Part shown: positions 40,906-49,345 of the stretch, piece after piece
How the letters are laid out: each line of letters begins with the position of its first letter
Position numbering within the stretch: the first letter of the stretch is position 1
Assembly (NCBI GenBank): GCA_018110825.1
Contig: JAGBCL010000095.1
Coordinates: forward strand, 124,001-188,000
Direction of reading: 5' to 3'
DNA: 64,000 nucleotides
Origin: Oscillospiraceae bacterium
GTDB lineage: Bacteria; Bacillota; Clostridia; Oscillospirales; Ruminococcaceae
Notes under the pieces: generated by a model
The model's input: the letters and a program-made list of their open reading frames with translations, nothing else
Database searches by the model: none
What the model was told of the DNA's origin: nothing
Program-made: the position numbers and the translations under genes

Positions 40906-41916
40906 ATGGATTACACAACGCCCCCTCCTCAGATGTATTACCCGCAGGATTTTACACCTGATAAGGAGGAAAAAAAGAAAATACGCAGGAATTACAATAC
41001 CATAGGAATTGTATTGCTCGTGGTCTATGCAGTTACAATAGCTGTATGTACAGCTTGTTACTGGATTTTCTGCCCCGAAACAAATTATGATGAGTATGGA
41101 ATGATGATTATAGGATTTAAGGAAACAATTATCGGAGGTTGCTTTCCGGCAATTGTTTCAATGCTTACTTTTGGCGGATATTGCCTGTTTTCACGTTACA
41201 GACCCGGTGAACTTTTCCGTACGGAAAAGGTGAAGGGCGGAGAGGTTTTCCGTTATGTGCTGATTATACTCATGCTTCAGCAGATTTCGTTTTTCTGCAC
41301 AATTTTGCTTTCAACTGCATTTTACAGAGTGGGACTTGAAGTACCTTCAACGAACATGGTATATGAGCATACACCTTCAGTTTATGTGGCTGATGTCATA
41401 TCGTCTGTTATTCTTGCGCCTATAGGTGAGGAACTTATTTACAGAGGTGTTGTACTCAGGTGCAGTGCAAAGGTAAGTCAGAGATTTGCAATTTTCTTTT
41501 CTGCATTTGTTTTTGGTATTATGCACGGCAATCCATACCAGTTTGTTCTGGGATTTATGCTTGGTATACCGCTGGCAATAATTACAATTCGCTCAGGGTC
41601 ACTTATTCCTGCGATAATATGTCATGCGGTAAACAACGCTTTTGCGTGTATTCCTACAATTGTCGGGTATTTTAATGAGTCAGTGTCATATATAATAAAC
41701 ATAATTTATATTCCGCTGTTTCTCATTATAGGTATATTTGCATTTGTTCCGGAAATCATTTCAGGACGTATGAAGCTTCCGGAGTATACGGAATACCATC
41801 GTAAACGTACTTTCCCGATATTGATTACTTCATGGAGCATAATCGTTGTCATGGTATTTTTTGTTTATGATTTGATTACCAGTGTACAGCCGGTTTATAT
41901 ACCGCCCGCTGCATAA
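40906..41916 (+). CDS. CPBP-family intramembrane metalloprotease
   Basis: A 336-residue membrane protein with about eight transmembrane helices. The CPBP/Abi motifs are all present: GEELIYRG (EExxxR), FGIMHGNPYQF (FxxxH) and CHAVNNAF (HxxxN). These form the active site of CAAX-prenyl-protease-like or bacteriocin-immunity-type enzymes. The N-terminal 20 residues are a Pro/Tyr-rich cytoplasmic segment. It follows lexA by 22 bases with an AAGGAG site. The substrate is unknown. Confidence 0.9.
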   Translation: MDYTTPPPQMYYPQDFTPDKEEKKKIRRNYNTIGIVLLVVYAVTIAVCTACYWIFCPETNYDEYGMMIIGFKETIIGGCFPAIVSMLTFGGYCLFSRYRPGELFRTEKVKGGEVFRYVLIILMLQQISFFCTILLSTAFYRVGLEVPSTNMVYEHTPSVYVADVISSVILAPIGEELIYRGVVLRCSAKVSQRFAIFFSAFVFGIMHGNPYQFVLGFMLGIPLAIITIRSGSLIPAIICHAVNNAFACIPTIVGYFNESVSYIINIIYIPLFLIIGIFAFVPEIISGRMKLPEYTEYHRKRTFPILITSWSIIVVMVFFVYDLITSVQPVYIPPAA

Positions 41917-41929
41917 AAAGAGGTTATAT

Positions 41930-42082
41930 ATGGAAAATAAAATCAAGGTTGATGAAGAAGTCCTTTCATTGACTAACGGAGATGAACATAATTTGCTTCC
42001 TGATGAAAGCTTCTGGGCGGAAGATGCCAAAGAGGAGCTTGAGGAATATATTGAATCGCAAGGGATTCATATCAGACAATAA
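41930..42082 (+). CDS. Small acidic hypothetical protein
   Basis: A 50-residue, strongly acidic peptide (MENKIKVDEEVLSLTNGDEH at the start, EELEEYIESQGIHIRQ at the end) without a recognised family. AGAGG lies 7 bases before the ATG, 13 bases after the protease gene, and a terminator follows directly. The tight packing and ribosome binding site make a real gene likely. Confidence 0.65.
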   Translation: MENKIKVDEEVLSLTNGDEHNLLPDESFWAEDAKEELEEYIESQGIHIRQ

Positions 42083-42088
42083 AAAAAC

Positions 42089-42124
42089 GGTGTTGTATCA
42101 AATAAATACAGCACTATTTTTTTG
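42089..42124 (+). terminator. Terminator after the lexA-CPBP group
   Basis: GTGTTGTAT (42090-42098) pairs with ATACAGCAC (42106-42114, one G-U pair), followed by seven Ts. Confidence 0.75.
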
Positions 42125-42132
42125 AAAAACTA

Positions 42133-42161
42133 TTTACAATTATTAATAAATATGTTATAAT
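42133..42161 (+). promoter_or_regulatory. Promoter of the cobU-pilT pair
   Basis: TTTACA, 17 bases, TATAAT, about 60 bases before the cobU-like start. Confidence 0.65.
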
Positions 42162-42221
42162 ATGTTTCGAATGGTAATTGTGTATAATTGGTGAAATAAA
42201 ATTTGAAAGGAATGGTACAGA

Positions 42222-42767
42222 ATGTCAAAGACGATGTTGGTTACAGGCGGTGCAGCAAGCGGAAAGACCAGATGGGCAGTTTCCTATTTTTCAGCCTGCG
42301 ACTATGTTCTTTACCTTTGCGTGACAGATGCTGTTGACAATGATACAATGCACAGAATTGAATATGGAAATAAACAGAATTTTGTTGAATGGGATATTAA
42401 AACAAATGCCGATACTAATCTTGCTGGTTACGTTACTGACCATAAGTTCGTAATTCTTGATAATCTCGCGGCATATGTTTCCAAGGTCATCGATAAAATG
42501 TGTCCTAATCCTGAAGATATGACGGTTGAGCTTAAAAAGGAAATCGAAAAGAAGATTATTCAGGATATCAGTGATATTTATGACCAGGTTATGGTAATTG
42601 ATGGCAGCATGATAACAATTACGCTTGAAACAGGCTTCTCTGTTATGCCAAACAATCGTGAACAGCAGAATTTCAGAGAAATTCTCGGCACAGTAAATCA
42701 GCGTGTTGCAAATATGTCCAACGAAGTTTATCTTTCTGCAAGCGGTATCCAGTTCAGAATCAAGTAA
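42222..42767 (+). CDS. CobU/CobP-like adenosylcobinamide kinase / guanylyltransferase family protein
   Basis: A 181-residue P-loop protein. Walker A VTGGAASGKTRWAV is at the start, and the C-terminal NREQQNFREILGTVNQRVAN followed by EVYLSASGIQFRIK is typical of CobU. That enzyme phosphorylates adenosylcobinamide and attaches GMP during cobalamin assembly. No other cobalamin gene lies nearby, and the protein shares an operon with pilT 24 bases downstream. Either the gene is a displaced salvage enzyme or it has another nucleotide-kinase role. Some internal CobU residues cannot be checked by eye. Confidence 0.75.
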   Translation: MSKTMLVTGGAASGKTRWAVSYFSACDYVLYLCVTDAVDNDTMHRIEYGNKQNFVEWDIKTNADTNLAGYVTDHKFVILDNLAAYVSKVIDKMCPNPEDMTVELKKEIEKKIIQDISDIYDQVMVIDGSMITITLETGFSVMPNNREQQNFREILGTVNQRVANMSNEVYLSASGIQFRIK

Positions 42768-42791
42768 ATTTACATAGAAAGGAAAATTGTT

Positions 42792-43844
42792 ATGACCTTT
42801 GAAGAATTTATTATGCAGGCAAGAGAGCTTAATGCTTCCGATATTCATCTTACAGTAGGTGCACCTACTGTTGCTCGTATCAATGGCGAGCTTGTTAAGT
42901 TCGGTGACCTTTCCGATGTTGTTGTTAACCGTACAATCCGCTCAATCCTTTCCGCAGAGCAGGAAAAGCTCCTTACAGAGGGTAGCGATATTGACTTCTG
43001 TTTCGAAATCGGAAACGGCGCAAGACAGCGTGTTAATGTGTTCCGTCAGAGCGGCAGACTTGCAGCTTGTATCAGACTTCTCAATGACAAGATTCCTACT
43101 CTTGAGGAACTCAAGATGCCTCCTGCAATCGGTGAACTTGCTCAGAAAAGAAGAGGTCTTATCCTCGTAACAGGTCCTACTGGTTCAGGTAAGTCCACAA
43201 CACTTTCTGCTATCATTAATCAGATTAATCACAGCCGTGCTTGTCATATCATTACAATCGAAGACCCTGTTGAGTACAGATATACACAGGATAAGGCTAC
43301 TATCCATCAGCGTGAAATCGGCAGAGATGTTCCTTCTTTCAGCTATGCGCTGAGAAGTGCACTCCGTGAAGACCCTGATGTTATCCTTGTAGGTGAAATG
43401 CGTGACTATGAAACAATTTCCCTTGCTATGACAGCTGCTGAAACAGGTCACCTTGTTCTTGCAACACTTCATACTTCCAGTGCTGCACAGACAATGGACC
43501 GTATCATTGACGCTTGTCCGGTTGACGCACAGGAACAGGTTCGTGCACAGCTTGCAAATATGATTCAGGGTGTTATTGCTCAGAACCTTGTTCCGACAAC
43601 AACGGGAACAAGAGTAGCTGCTCTTGAAGTTATGCTTGGAACAGACGCTATCAAGAACCTTATCCGCGGCAACAAGATTCCTCAGATTGAATCTACACTC
43701 CAGACTTCCAAGGGAATGTGTACACTCAATGACAGCCTTTCAAAGCTGTATAAGAGAGACCTTATTTCCTATGAAACTGCTCTTGAATACAGTACAGACC
43801 GTCAGGAGCTGGAAAAGACACTTCAGTCAATGGCTGGTTTCTAA
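42792..43844 (+). CDS. pilT: PilT-family type IV pilus retraction ATPase
   Basis: A 350-residue secretion ATPase. The N-terminal PAS-like domain begins MTFEEFIMQARELNASDIHL. Walker A is LVTGPTGSGKSTTL near 125, the Asp box is EDPVEYRY, Walker B is LVGEMRDYETISLA, and the His box is HLVLATLHTSSAAQTMDRII. PilT hexamers depolymerise type IV pili to drive twitching or DNA uptake. No other pilus gene is visible in the window. It is followed by a terminator. Confidence 0.95.
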   Translation: MTFEEFIMQARELNASDIHLTVGAPTVARINGELVKFGDLSDVVVNRTIRSILSAEQEKLLTEGSDIDFCFEIGNGARQRVNVFRQSGRLAACIRLLNDKIPTLEELKMPPAIGELAQKRRGLILVTGPTGSGKSTTLSAIINQINHSRACHIITIEDPVEYRYTQDKATIHQREIGRDVPSFSYALRSALREDPDVILVGEMRDYETISLAMTAAETGHLVLATLHTSSAAQTMDRIIDACPVDAQEQVRAQLANMIQGVIAQNLVPTTTGTRVAALEVMLGTDAIKNLIRGNKIPQIESTLQTSKGMCTLNDSLSKLYKRDLISYETALEYSTDRQELEKTLQSMAGF

Positions 43845-43854
43845 AAAAATAAAA

Positions 43855-43888
43855 ACGTCCCTGTCCTGATGGATGGGGACAATTTTTT
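43855..43888 (+). terminator. Terminator after pilT
   Basis: GTCCC...TCC pairs with GGA...GGGGAC, with a slightly imperfect stem, followed by AATTTTTT. Confidence 0.65.
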
Positions 43889-43900
43889 AAGGGGATTTAT

Positions 43901-44485
43901 ATGGAAGAAAAAAAGTTTTTTGCAATTATATCACGAATGAAATATATCAATCGCTGGGGACTTATGCGTAATACTATTACCGAGAATATCAGTGAGCACA
44001 GCCTTGAAACAGCATTTATCGCACATCTGCTGGCACTTTACCGCAATGTCAGATTTGGAGGGAATATTGACCCGGAAAGAGTAGCATTGCTTGCTATGTA
44101 CCATGATGTAACCGAAATAATAACCGGTGACCTGCCTACTCCCGTAAAGTATTATAACAAGGAAATCAAGGCAGAGTATGACCGTGTCGAAGAGATTGCC
44201 AAAGAAAAAATGATAAGTTATCTTCCTGATGATTTGAAGGAATATTATCGTCCTTTGCTTGGGAAAACTGATGATGAATCGGAGTTATGGCAGCTTGTAA
44301 AGGCTGCGGACAAGCTTTCTGCACTGATAAAATGCCTTGAAGAAAGACAAATGGGCAATATGGATTTTACCGCTGCGGAAAAAAGTACGCTGGAGTCGGT
44401 GCACGCAATGAATTTGCCTGAGGCGGAGGAATTCATCAAGGAATTCCTGCCATCTTACGGACTGACGCTTGATGCCCAGATTTAA
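43901..44485 (+). CDS. HD-domain 5'-deoxynucleotidase (YfbR-like)
   Basis: A 194-residue HD phosphohydrolase. The metal ligands are His in ENISEHSLETAFIAHLL, the HD pair in LLAMYHDVTEIITGDLP and a later Asp in VKAADKLSALIKC. The layout and the WGLMRN start match YfbR, which dephosphorylates deoxynucleoside monophosphates. A separate promoter was not pinned. It lies 12 bases beyond the pilT terminator. Confidence 0.87.
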   Translation: MEEKKFFAIISRMKYINRWGLMRNTITENISEHSLETAFIAHLLALYRNVRFGGNIDPERVALLAMYHDVTEIITGDLPTPVKYYNKEIKAEYDRVEEIAKEKMISYLPDDLKEYYRPLLGKTDDESELWQLVKAADKLSALIKCLEERQMGNMDFTAAEKSTLESVHAMNLPEAEEFIKEFLPSYGLTLDAQI

Positions 44486-44547
44486 CAGCTTTACAATATC
44501 GCCTATATGTGATATAATTTCTTTGTTATGCGAAGGGAGTGAGCGGA

Positions 44548-45831
44548 ATGAAGTTAAGATTTGCGGCAACTGCATTGACAGCGGCAATGCTTCTTTCCGC
44601 CTGCACACGAAGAAATGATGAGTTTGCTGAAACAATATCTGATACAATTGTCACGGAAAAAACTACAGTATCAGTGACGAGTGCTGTAACCACTGTATAC
44701 GAAACTACCCAGACAGAGGAACAAGCTCCCCAGACAGAAATTGTCACAGAGCCATCGGCAGGGGAAATTGTAGTTGAAAAAAATTCAGTCTATGATTTCC
44801 CGGATGAATTTTATGTAAAGCTTGAAGAAATTATTGAAAGCTATGACCATTTTCTGTATTATGATATTTCGTTGGCATACTATGACATTGAAACAGGTTT
44901 TTCATTGCTTATCAATCCCGATAAGCATTATTATTCCGCTTCTGTTATGAAAGCACCGTATATGCTGTATATCTACAGACTTGCACTCAGTGGTGAGGCT
45001 GATTTGGATGAAAAACTTGTCTATACCGAGGATTTCAAGCGTGAGGGAACAGGCGTGTTGAAAGAAATGGAGTTCGGCACGGAATTTACCATAGAAGAAC
45101 TTATAGGGTACTGCCTCGAAGAAAGCGACAATTCAGCGTTTGCTATGCTCAGAAAGAAATTTCCTGAAGAGGGATATGTTGAGTACATAAAATCTCTTGG
45201 TGTAAATCACACTGATGATGCCAAAGCGTTTAATCAGCCGCAGCTTTGCGGGGATACGGCACTGATTTTTTCTGAGGCGGTTTACAGTTTTATTGAGGAG
45301 GAAAATCCGTATTCCGAAAATCTCCGCTATCATATGACCCACAGCCGTAATGCTATGATTTATGGCGGCGAGGGTGACGAGGTTGTGCGAAAGTATGGCT
45401 GGCATGGCGGCAACTTTCACGATATGGCGGTTGTATACGGTGAAAAACCTTACCTGCTTACGATTATGACGAACCTTGATATGCTGGAAATTGAGTATCG
45501 TGAGTATTGTATTTTCAGGGATTTGTCAAAACTTATTGCTGAATACAGTGATACACTTGCCGAAGCTGACGGCGAGGGAGATAGGATTGTTATACAAATA
45601 CCAAGGATGGAGGTTGATGAAATGAATCTACCAAAGGACCCATATATGCTGCTCAGCGTATTGAATATGAAGCTTCGCGACAGCTACAAAAGCTTTGATG
45701 CACTCTGCGAGGATATGGATTGTGATGCTGCTGAAATTACAGCGGCAATGGAAAAACTGGGTTATGTTTACGATGAAAAGGTTAACCAGTTTGCACCGAT
45801 ACCTGAAGAAACAGAAAAACCGCAGGAATAA
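44548..45831 (+). CDS. Class A beta-lactamase-like serine hydrolase lipoprotein
   Basis: A 427-residue lipoprotein. The signal peptide ends in lipobox LLSAC near residue 17, followed by a Thr-rich linker to about 75. The serine-hydrolase domain has SVMK (SxxK) in YYSASVMKAPYML, SDN in EESDNSAF, and a KTG-like region KYGWHGGNFHDMAV. A C-terminal extension of about 90 residues contains helical acidic sequence. Without the Glu166 loop confirmed, it may be a D,D-carboxypeptidase-like wall enzyme rather than a resistance enzyme. The ATG at 44548 is chosen over GTG 44539 for its GGGAG spacing. Confidence 0.82.
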   Translation: MKLRFAATALTAAMLLSACTRRNDEFAETISDTIVTEKTTVSVTSAVTTVYETTQTEEQAPQTEIVTEPSAGEIVVEKNSVYDFPDEFYVKLEEIIESYDHFLYYDISLAYYDIETGFSLLINPDKHYYSASVMKAPYMLYIYRLALSGEADLDEKLVYTEDFKREGTGVLKEMEFGTEFTIEELIGYCLEESDNSAFAMLRKKFPEEGYVEYIKSLGVNHTDDAKAFNQPQLCGDTALIFSEAVYSFIEEENPYSENLRYHMTHSRNAMIYGGEGDEVVRKYGWHGGNFHDMAVVYGEKPYLLTIMTNLDMLEIEYREYCIFRDLSKLIAEYSDTLAEADGEGDRIVIQIPRMEVDEMNLPKDPYMLLSVLNMKLRDSYKSFDALCEDMDCDAAEITAAMEKLGYVYDEKVNQFAPIPEETEKPQE

Positions 45832-45846
45832 TTCCTGCGGTAATTT
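45820..45846 (+). terminator. Weak hairpin at the end of the serine hydrolase gene
   Basis: CCGCAGGAAT and TTCCTGCGG form a 9-bp stem overlapping the stop codon. Only a weak T-tract follows. Confidence 0.5.
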
Positions 45847-45856
45847 CAAAAAATAC

Positions 45857-45885
45857 TTGCATTTGAGCGGCAAGTGTGGTATAAT
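45857..45885 (+). promoter_or_regulatory. Promoter of tRNA-Ser
   Basis: TTGCAT, 17 bases, TATAAT, ending 12 bases before the tRNA. Confidence 0.8.
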
Positions 45886-45897
45886 AACTTTTGTTGT

Positions 45898-45986
45898 GGA
45901 GACGTATCGAAGTGGTCATAACGGGGCTGACTCGAAATCAGTTAGGGAGTGATCCCCCGCGAGTTCGAATCTCGCCGTCTCCGCCA
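45898..45986 (+). tRNA. tRNA-Ser (anticodon CGA)
   Basis: An 89-base tRNA with a long variable arm. Acceptor GGAGACG pairs CGTCTCC. The anticodon stem CTGA/TCAG encloses CTCGAAA (anticodon CGA). The variable arm spans the GGGAG...CCCCC region, the T arm is GCGAGTTCGAATCTCGC, and CCA is encoded. It decodes UCG. Confidence 0.93.
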
Positions 45987-45987
45987 G

Positions 45988-46016
45988 AAAAGCTCGTCTT
46001 TGACGGGCTTTTTGTT
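45988..46016 (+). terminator. Terminator of tRNA-Ser
   Basis: AAGCTCGTC and GACGGGCTT (one G-U pair) with a TTT loop, followed by TTTTTG. Confidence 0.8.
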
Positions 46017-46022
46017 TTGCAG

Positions 46023-46062
46023 AATTAAGCGGTACAAAGTATATTCTTTGTACCGCTTAATT
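46023..46062 (-). terminator. 17-bp terminator hairpin of the amidase gene
   Basis: AATTAAGCGGTACAAAG and its exact complement form a 17-bp stem with loop TATATT. The amidase stop codon at 46065 immediately adjoins it. The stem is unusually long and perfect. Confidence 0.7.
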
Positions 46063-46064
46063 AT

Positions 46065-49000
46065 TTATCCAAGTTGATTATAGAACCAGTAATACGGGTC
46101 ATTCGGATGTATTGTGTCGGGTATTTCGGTTTGCTGAGTGGTGGTGTTTGCGTCAGTTGTATCATCAGGGACTATATTGTTTTCGCCCCACATATTTTCC
46201 CACGGGTCAGTTGTTTCAACCTCAGAGGGGTCAAGGGTTTCCGCAGGAGTGGAGTTGTCTGTAACAGGTGCATTTCCGCCTGATGTTCCGTCAGTATTAG
46301 TCCAGCTTGCGTTTCCGTCACCATAGCAGGAATAGTTTGTACGATTGAAGTGACGTTTTATGCCATTTACAATAGCCTGAGCAAATTTTTTCTGATATTT
46401 CGAACTTGCAAGTGCCATTGCTTCATCGTAGTTGGTAACGAAAGCAGTTTCGACAAGCACGGAAGGGAAGTCCTGCTGCTGGGTTACGAAGAAGTAGTTG
46501 TACTTTTCACCGCGGTTTGTGCCATCGGAAGAACCATGGACTTCAGTGAGGACTTCACCGAGTTCTTCCGAAATATACTTGGCAAGCGGCTGTGAGAACG
46601 GTGTGAAGTAATAAGCCTCGCCGCCTTTTGCCTTTTTGCCTGCAGAGTTGCAATGGATTGAAACAAACATATCAGGGCTATATTGTCTTGAATCAGAAGC
46701 ACGATATTCAGTAACATAAGTCTGACTTTCTGTTTTCAGACGAATAACGTTTGCACCCTCATCTTCAAGCATCTGTGTAACATACTTGGCAATTTCAAGG
46801 TTTGCTTCCTGTTCTTTGATATGACCTACAGCACCGGGGTCAAATGTAGAAGCACCGGTGTAACCGTGTCCCGGGTCGATAACAATTGTTGCACCGCTTA
46901 CGCTGTTACGGCAGCCGTTGAAACGGAGAACAAGATTGCCGTCGCTGTCATATGTGGAAGTAATACCGCCGAACATTCCCTGCTGACGCAGATTAAGAGT
47001 AAGACGTGTTTTGGTCATCTCACCGCTTGTGGATATGTTCCATGTACCGCTGGTGAAAACAGCACTGTCAGGAAAGGAAATATCACCTGCAGAAACACTT
47101 GTAACATAGTCAAAGGTAAGGGTTATTGAATCGGCATTAAAAGAAGAAATGTAATGATTACCGTTTCCGCCGCTGCTGTATGCCTGATTGTTGAATGTCA
47201 GGGAAAATGGAATTTTAACAGCAGTTTTCAGTTTGATTACCGTGTCTGTGCCGTCTTTTCCCGCAGCAACAACGCTCATCGGATTAGTGCCGAGGGGCTG
47301 ATTGTCAAGTACGGTAACAGCATTTGTACGGATACGTTTGCCTGAGTTGGTAAGATAAAAGTCCTTTCCGTCATAAGTAACGGTTTTTACAACGTAGTCA
47401 AGTGTTCCCGCAGGAAGTCTTACGCAGTCAGGAGTAGGGTTTGCACTTGTTGATTTATAGTCATAAACCATGGTGTTATCATTGTTTATGCGGATGATAT
47501 TTCCGCTGTAGTCATTTGCAACCTCTGCAAGTGCATTGACAATGATATGTGCACCTGTACGTGTTTCGTTGAAATCGCCGGTACGGGTTTCATAGGTGCC
47601 GAAGAATTCGATATTGCCAAGGTCGATATCCTCGCCGCGTTTACCTTGAGGTGCTGTGTAGTAGCCTACATATTTGGTGTAATTCGAGTTCGGGTCAAGT
47701 TCATCAAGCTGGCTTTCTACCTCGGTAAGAGTGATGCTCTTGCCATTGATTTTTGCACTTACGCTTGAACCGCGGTATGCAATCGCACTCAGTGCAATTG
47801 TGGATTGTTCCTCAACACGCATCGTTGCATCTGTTGGGGCAACGTCCTTTAAAACCTTTACTGTTCTGGTGATTTTATATGTAATAACTTTTGCTTTGTT
47901 CTGGAATTTAAAGGTGTTTACACCGACTTCAAGTTCCTCGGTAAAGTAGAAACGTCCTGCTTCGTTAAGTTCGATTTCCTTGCCCTGGTAGTAAACGGGG
48001 AAATTGGGGTCGAATGAACCTGCGAAAATAACCTCAGGTTCTTCTGTTTTGAAGGTTGTCTTTTTCGGGAGAGTCATTTCCAGTTCGCTGTTAAGACCTT
48101 CAATGTCAATGTTATCATCATAATGCTTCATAAGCACTGTTGTGGATTCCATAAGGTCATCTTCAAGGGCATCAAGTGAGTTGAAGGCACTTCCGCCGTA
48201 AGAATTGAACTCGCCTGCCGCAATAACCTGCTTTACAAGTTCATCAGGAGAGCCCCAGCCTTCAGCATCGGTGCAAATCTGCTCGTTGAAGTGGTGAACA
48301 TAAAGGGGAATATCAGCGTTTACAGCATGAGAGTCCCACCATTCAACGATTTTATTAAAGGGGAGCTCATCATCGGAAATTGAGCCTTCTGCATTAAGCA
48401 TGATAAAATCGGCATATCCATTTTTTATATATCCGACAGTATCTGCATAGCCATCAGTGAGTGCTTCGAAATTGACCGCAGTTTCAGAACCATTTTCATC
48501 GGTTGTATAGTTAGCCCATACATCATTAAGGGCGATACCTACAGGAACGGTATTGTTTGTGCGGCGTATAGCATCAGCCGCAAGGCTGAATACATATGCT
48601 CCGTTATCCAGAAGCCAGTTTTCGAAACCGATTCCCGAGCCGTTCTTTACATAATCGTTTATAGAGGTATTGTCCATAGAAGAATAATACCCGTCCAGAA
48701 TTATGCCGTCAACAGGGTATTTGACAGTAAAACTGTGTACAATAATTGCCAGTTTGTCAATTCTTGCCTGGAGTTCACTTTCCTGAAGTGCATCAAGGGC
48801 ATGATCAATGCTGAAATTCAGGTAAACGTAGAAACCGTGTTCCTTTGCGCTGTCAATAACGTACTCGACAAGCGGAACTTCAACAGTTGCGTTCATATCA
48901 GCACTGTAGAAAGCCTTTCCATCCATATCGGTATTGATAATAATTGAATTAAGGCGATTTTCTTCGGCTGAAACCAGCATCTCCTCAACCTGTTCATAAA

Positions 49001-49304
49001 TGCTTTCGTCTGAAGGAATATTACCTTCTTCGTCAGGCACTGCGAAATCAACTGTCGGAGTAACATATACACCGCGCATGTTTTCAGGGAAACTGTACAT
49101 CGGAGTAAATTCAGGTTCTACGAAAAGCTCAAGCTCTTCATCCTTATTGATTTCGGGCTGAGGTTCAATGACGGTAATCTGCCCCGGGTCATTTTCAGCG
49201 TAGACAGTGAAGCTGCCGACGATTGCTGAAATATCTGCGGAAAAGCCTGCCATCATTGCGAATGCCGTTATAAGACCGAGAATTCTCGATTTTTTTCTTT
49301 TCAA
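46065..49304 (-). CDS. Secreted fusion of GHL10-like hydrolase domain and N-acetylmuramoyl-L-alanine amidase
   Basis: A 1079-residue exported protein. Residues 1-35 form a signal peptide. A glycoside-hydrolase-like TIM-barrel domain spans about 75-420 (MRGVYVTPTVDFAVP, NSIIINTDMDGKAFY, YPVDGIILDGYYS), like the GHL10/DUF4015 families. Ig-like beta domains fill about 430-820. An amidase_3 domain covers about 825-1000: IVIDPGHGYTGASTFDPGAV with zinc His, EQEANLEIAKY with Glu, VSIHCNSAGKKAKGGEAYYF with the second His, and the final catalytic Glu in VLVETAF. A Thr/Pro-rich tail follows. It likely cleaves wall peptides, and the first domain may act on glycan. The preceding GHL10 lipoprotein gene is 41 bases upstream. 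Confidence 0.87.
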   Translation of the reverse strand: MKRKKSRILGLITAFAMMAGFSADISAIVGSFTVYAENDPGQITVIEPQPEINKDEELELFVEPEFTPMYSFPENMRGVYVTPTVDFAVPDEEGNIPSDESIYEQVEEMLVSAEENRLNSIIINTDMDGKAFYSADMNATVEVPLVEYVIDSAKEHGFYVYLNFSIDHALDALQESELQARIDKLAIIVHSFTVKYPVDGIILDGYYSSMDNTSINDYVKNGSGIGFENWLLDNGAYVFSLAADAIRRTNNTVPVGIALNDVWANYTTDENGSETAVNFEALTDGYADTVGYIKNGYADFIMLNAEGSISDDELPFNKIVEWWDSHAVNADIPLYVHHFNEQICTDAEGWGSPDELVKQVIAAGEFNSYGGSAFNSLDALEDDLMESTTVLMKHYDDNIDIEGLNSELEMTLPKKTTFKTEEPEVIFAGSFDPNFPVYYQGKEIELNEAGRFYFTEELEVGVNTFKFQNKAKVITYKITRTVKVLKDVAPTDATMRVEEQSTIALSAIAYRGSSVSAKINGKSITLTEVESQLDELDPNSNYTKYVGYYTAPQGKRGEDIDLGNIEFFGTYETRTGDFNETRTGAHIIVNALAEVANDYSGNIIRINNDNTMVYDYKSTSANPTPDCVRLPAGTLDYVVKTVTYDGKDFYLTNSGKRIRTNAVTVLDNQPLGTNPMSVVAAGKDGTDTVIKLKTAVKIPFSLTFNNQAYSSGGNGNHYISSFNADSITLTFDYVTSVSAGDISFPDSAVFTSGTWNISTSGEMTKTRLTLNLRQQGMFGGITSTYDSDGNLVLRFNGCRNSVSGATIVIDPGHGYTGASTFDPGAVGHIKEQEANLEIAKYVTQMLEDEGANVIRLKTESQTYVTEYRASDSRQYSPDMFVSIHCNSAGKKAKGGEAYYFTPFSQPLAKYISEELGEVLTEVHGSSDGTNRGEKYNYFFVTQQQDFPSVLVETAFVTNYDEAMALASSKYQKKFAQAIVNGIKRHFNRTNYSCYGDGNASWTNTDGTSGGNAPVTDNSTPAETLDPSEVETTDPWENMWGENNIVPDDTTDANTTTQQTEIPDTIHPNDPYYWFYNQLG

Positions 49305-49345
49305 TTCTCTTTTCCTTTCTTTAATTCGCTGTGTTCTTGTGTTCT

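Noticed and set aside
44548..45831. Call as an antibiotic-resistance beta-lactamase
   Set aside because: SxxK and SDN are present, but the deacylating Glu loop was not identified and the protein has a lipoprotein linker and C-terminal extension. A cell-wall role is equally likely.
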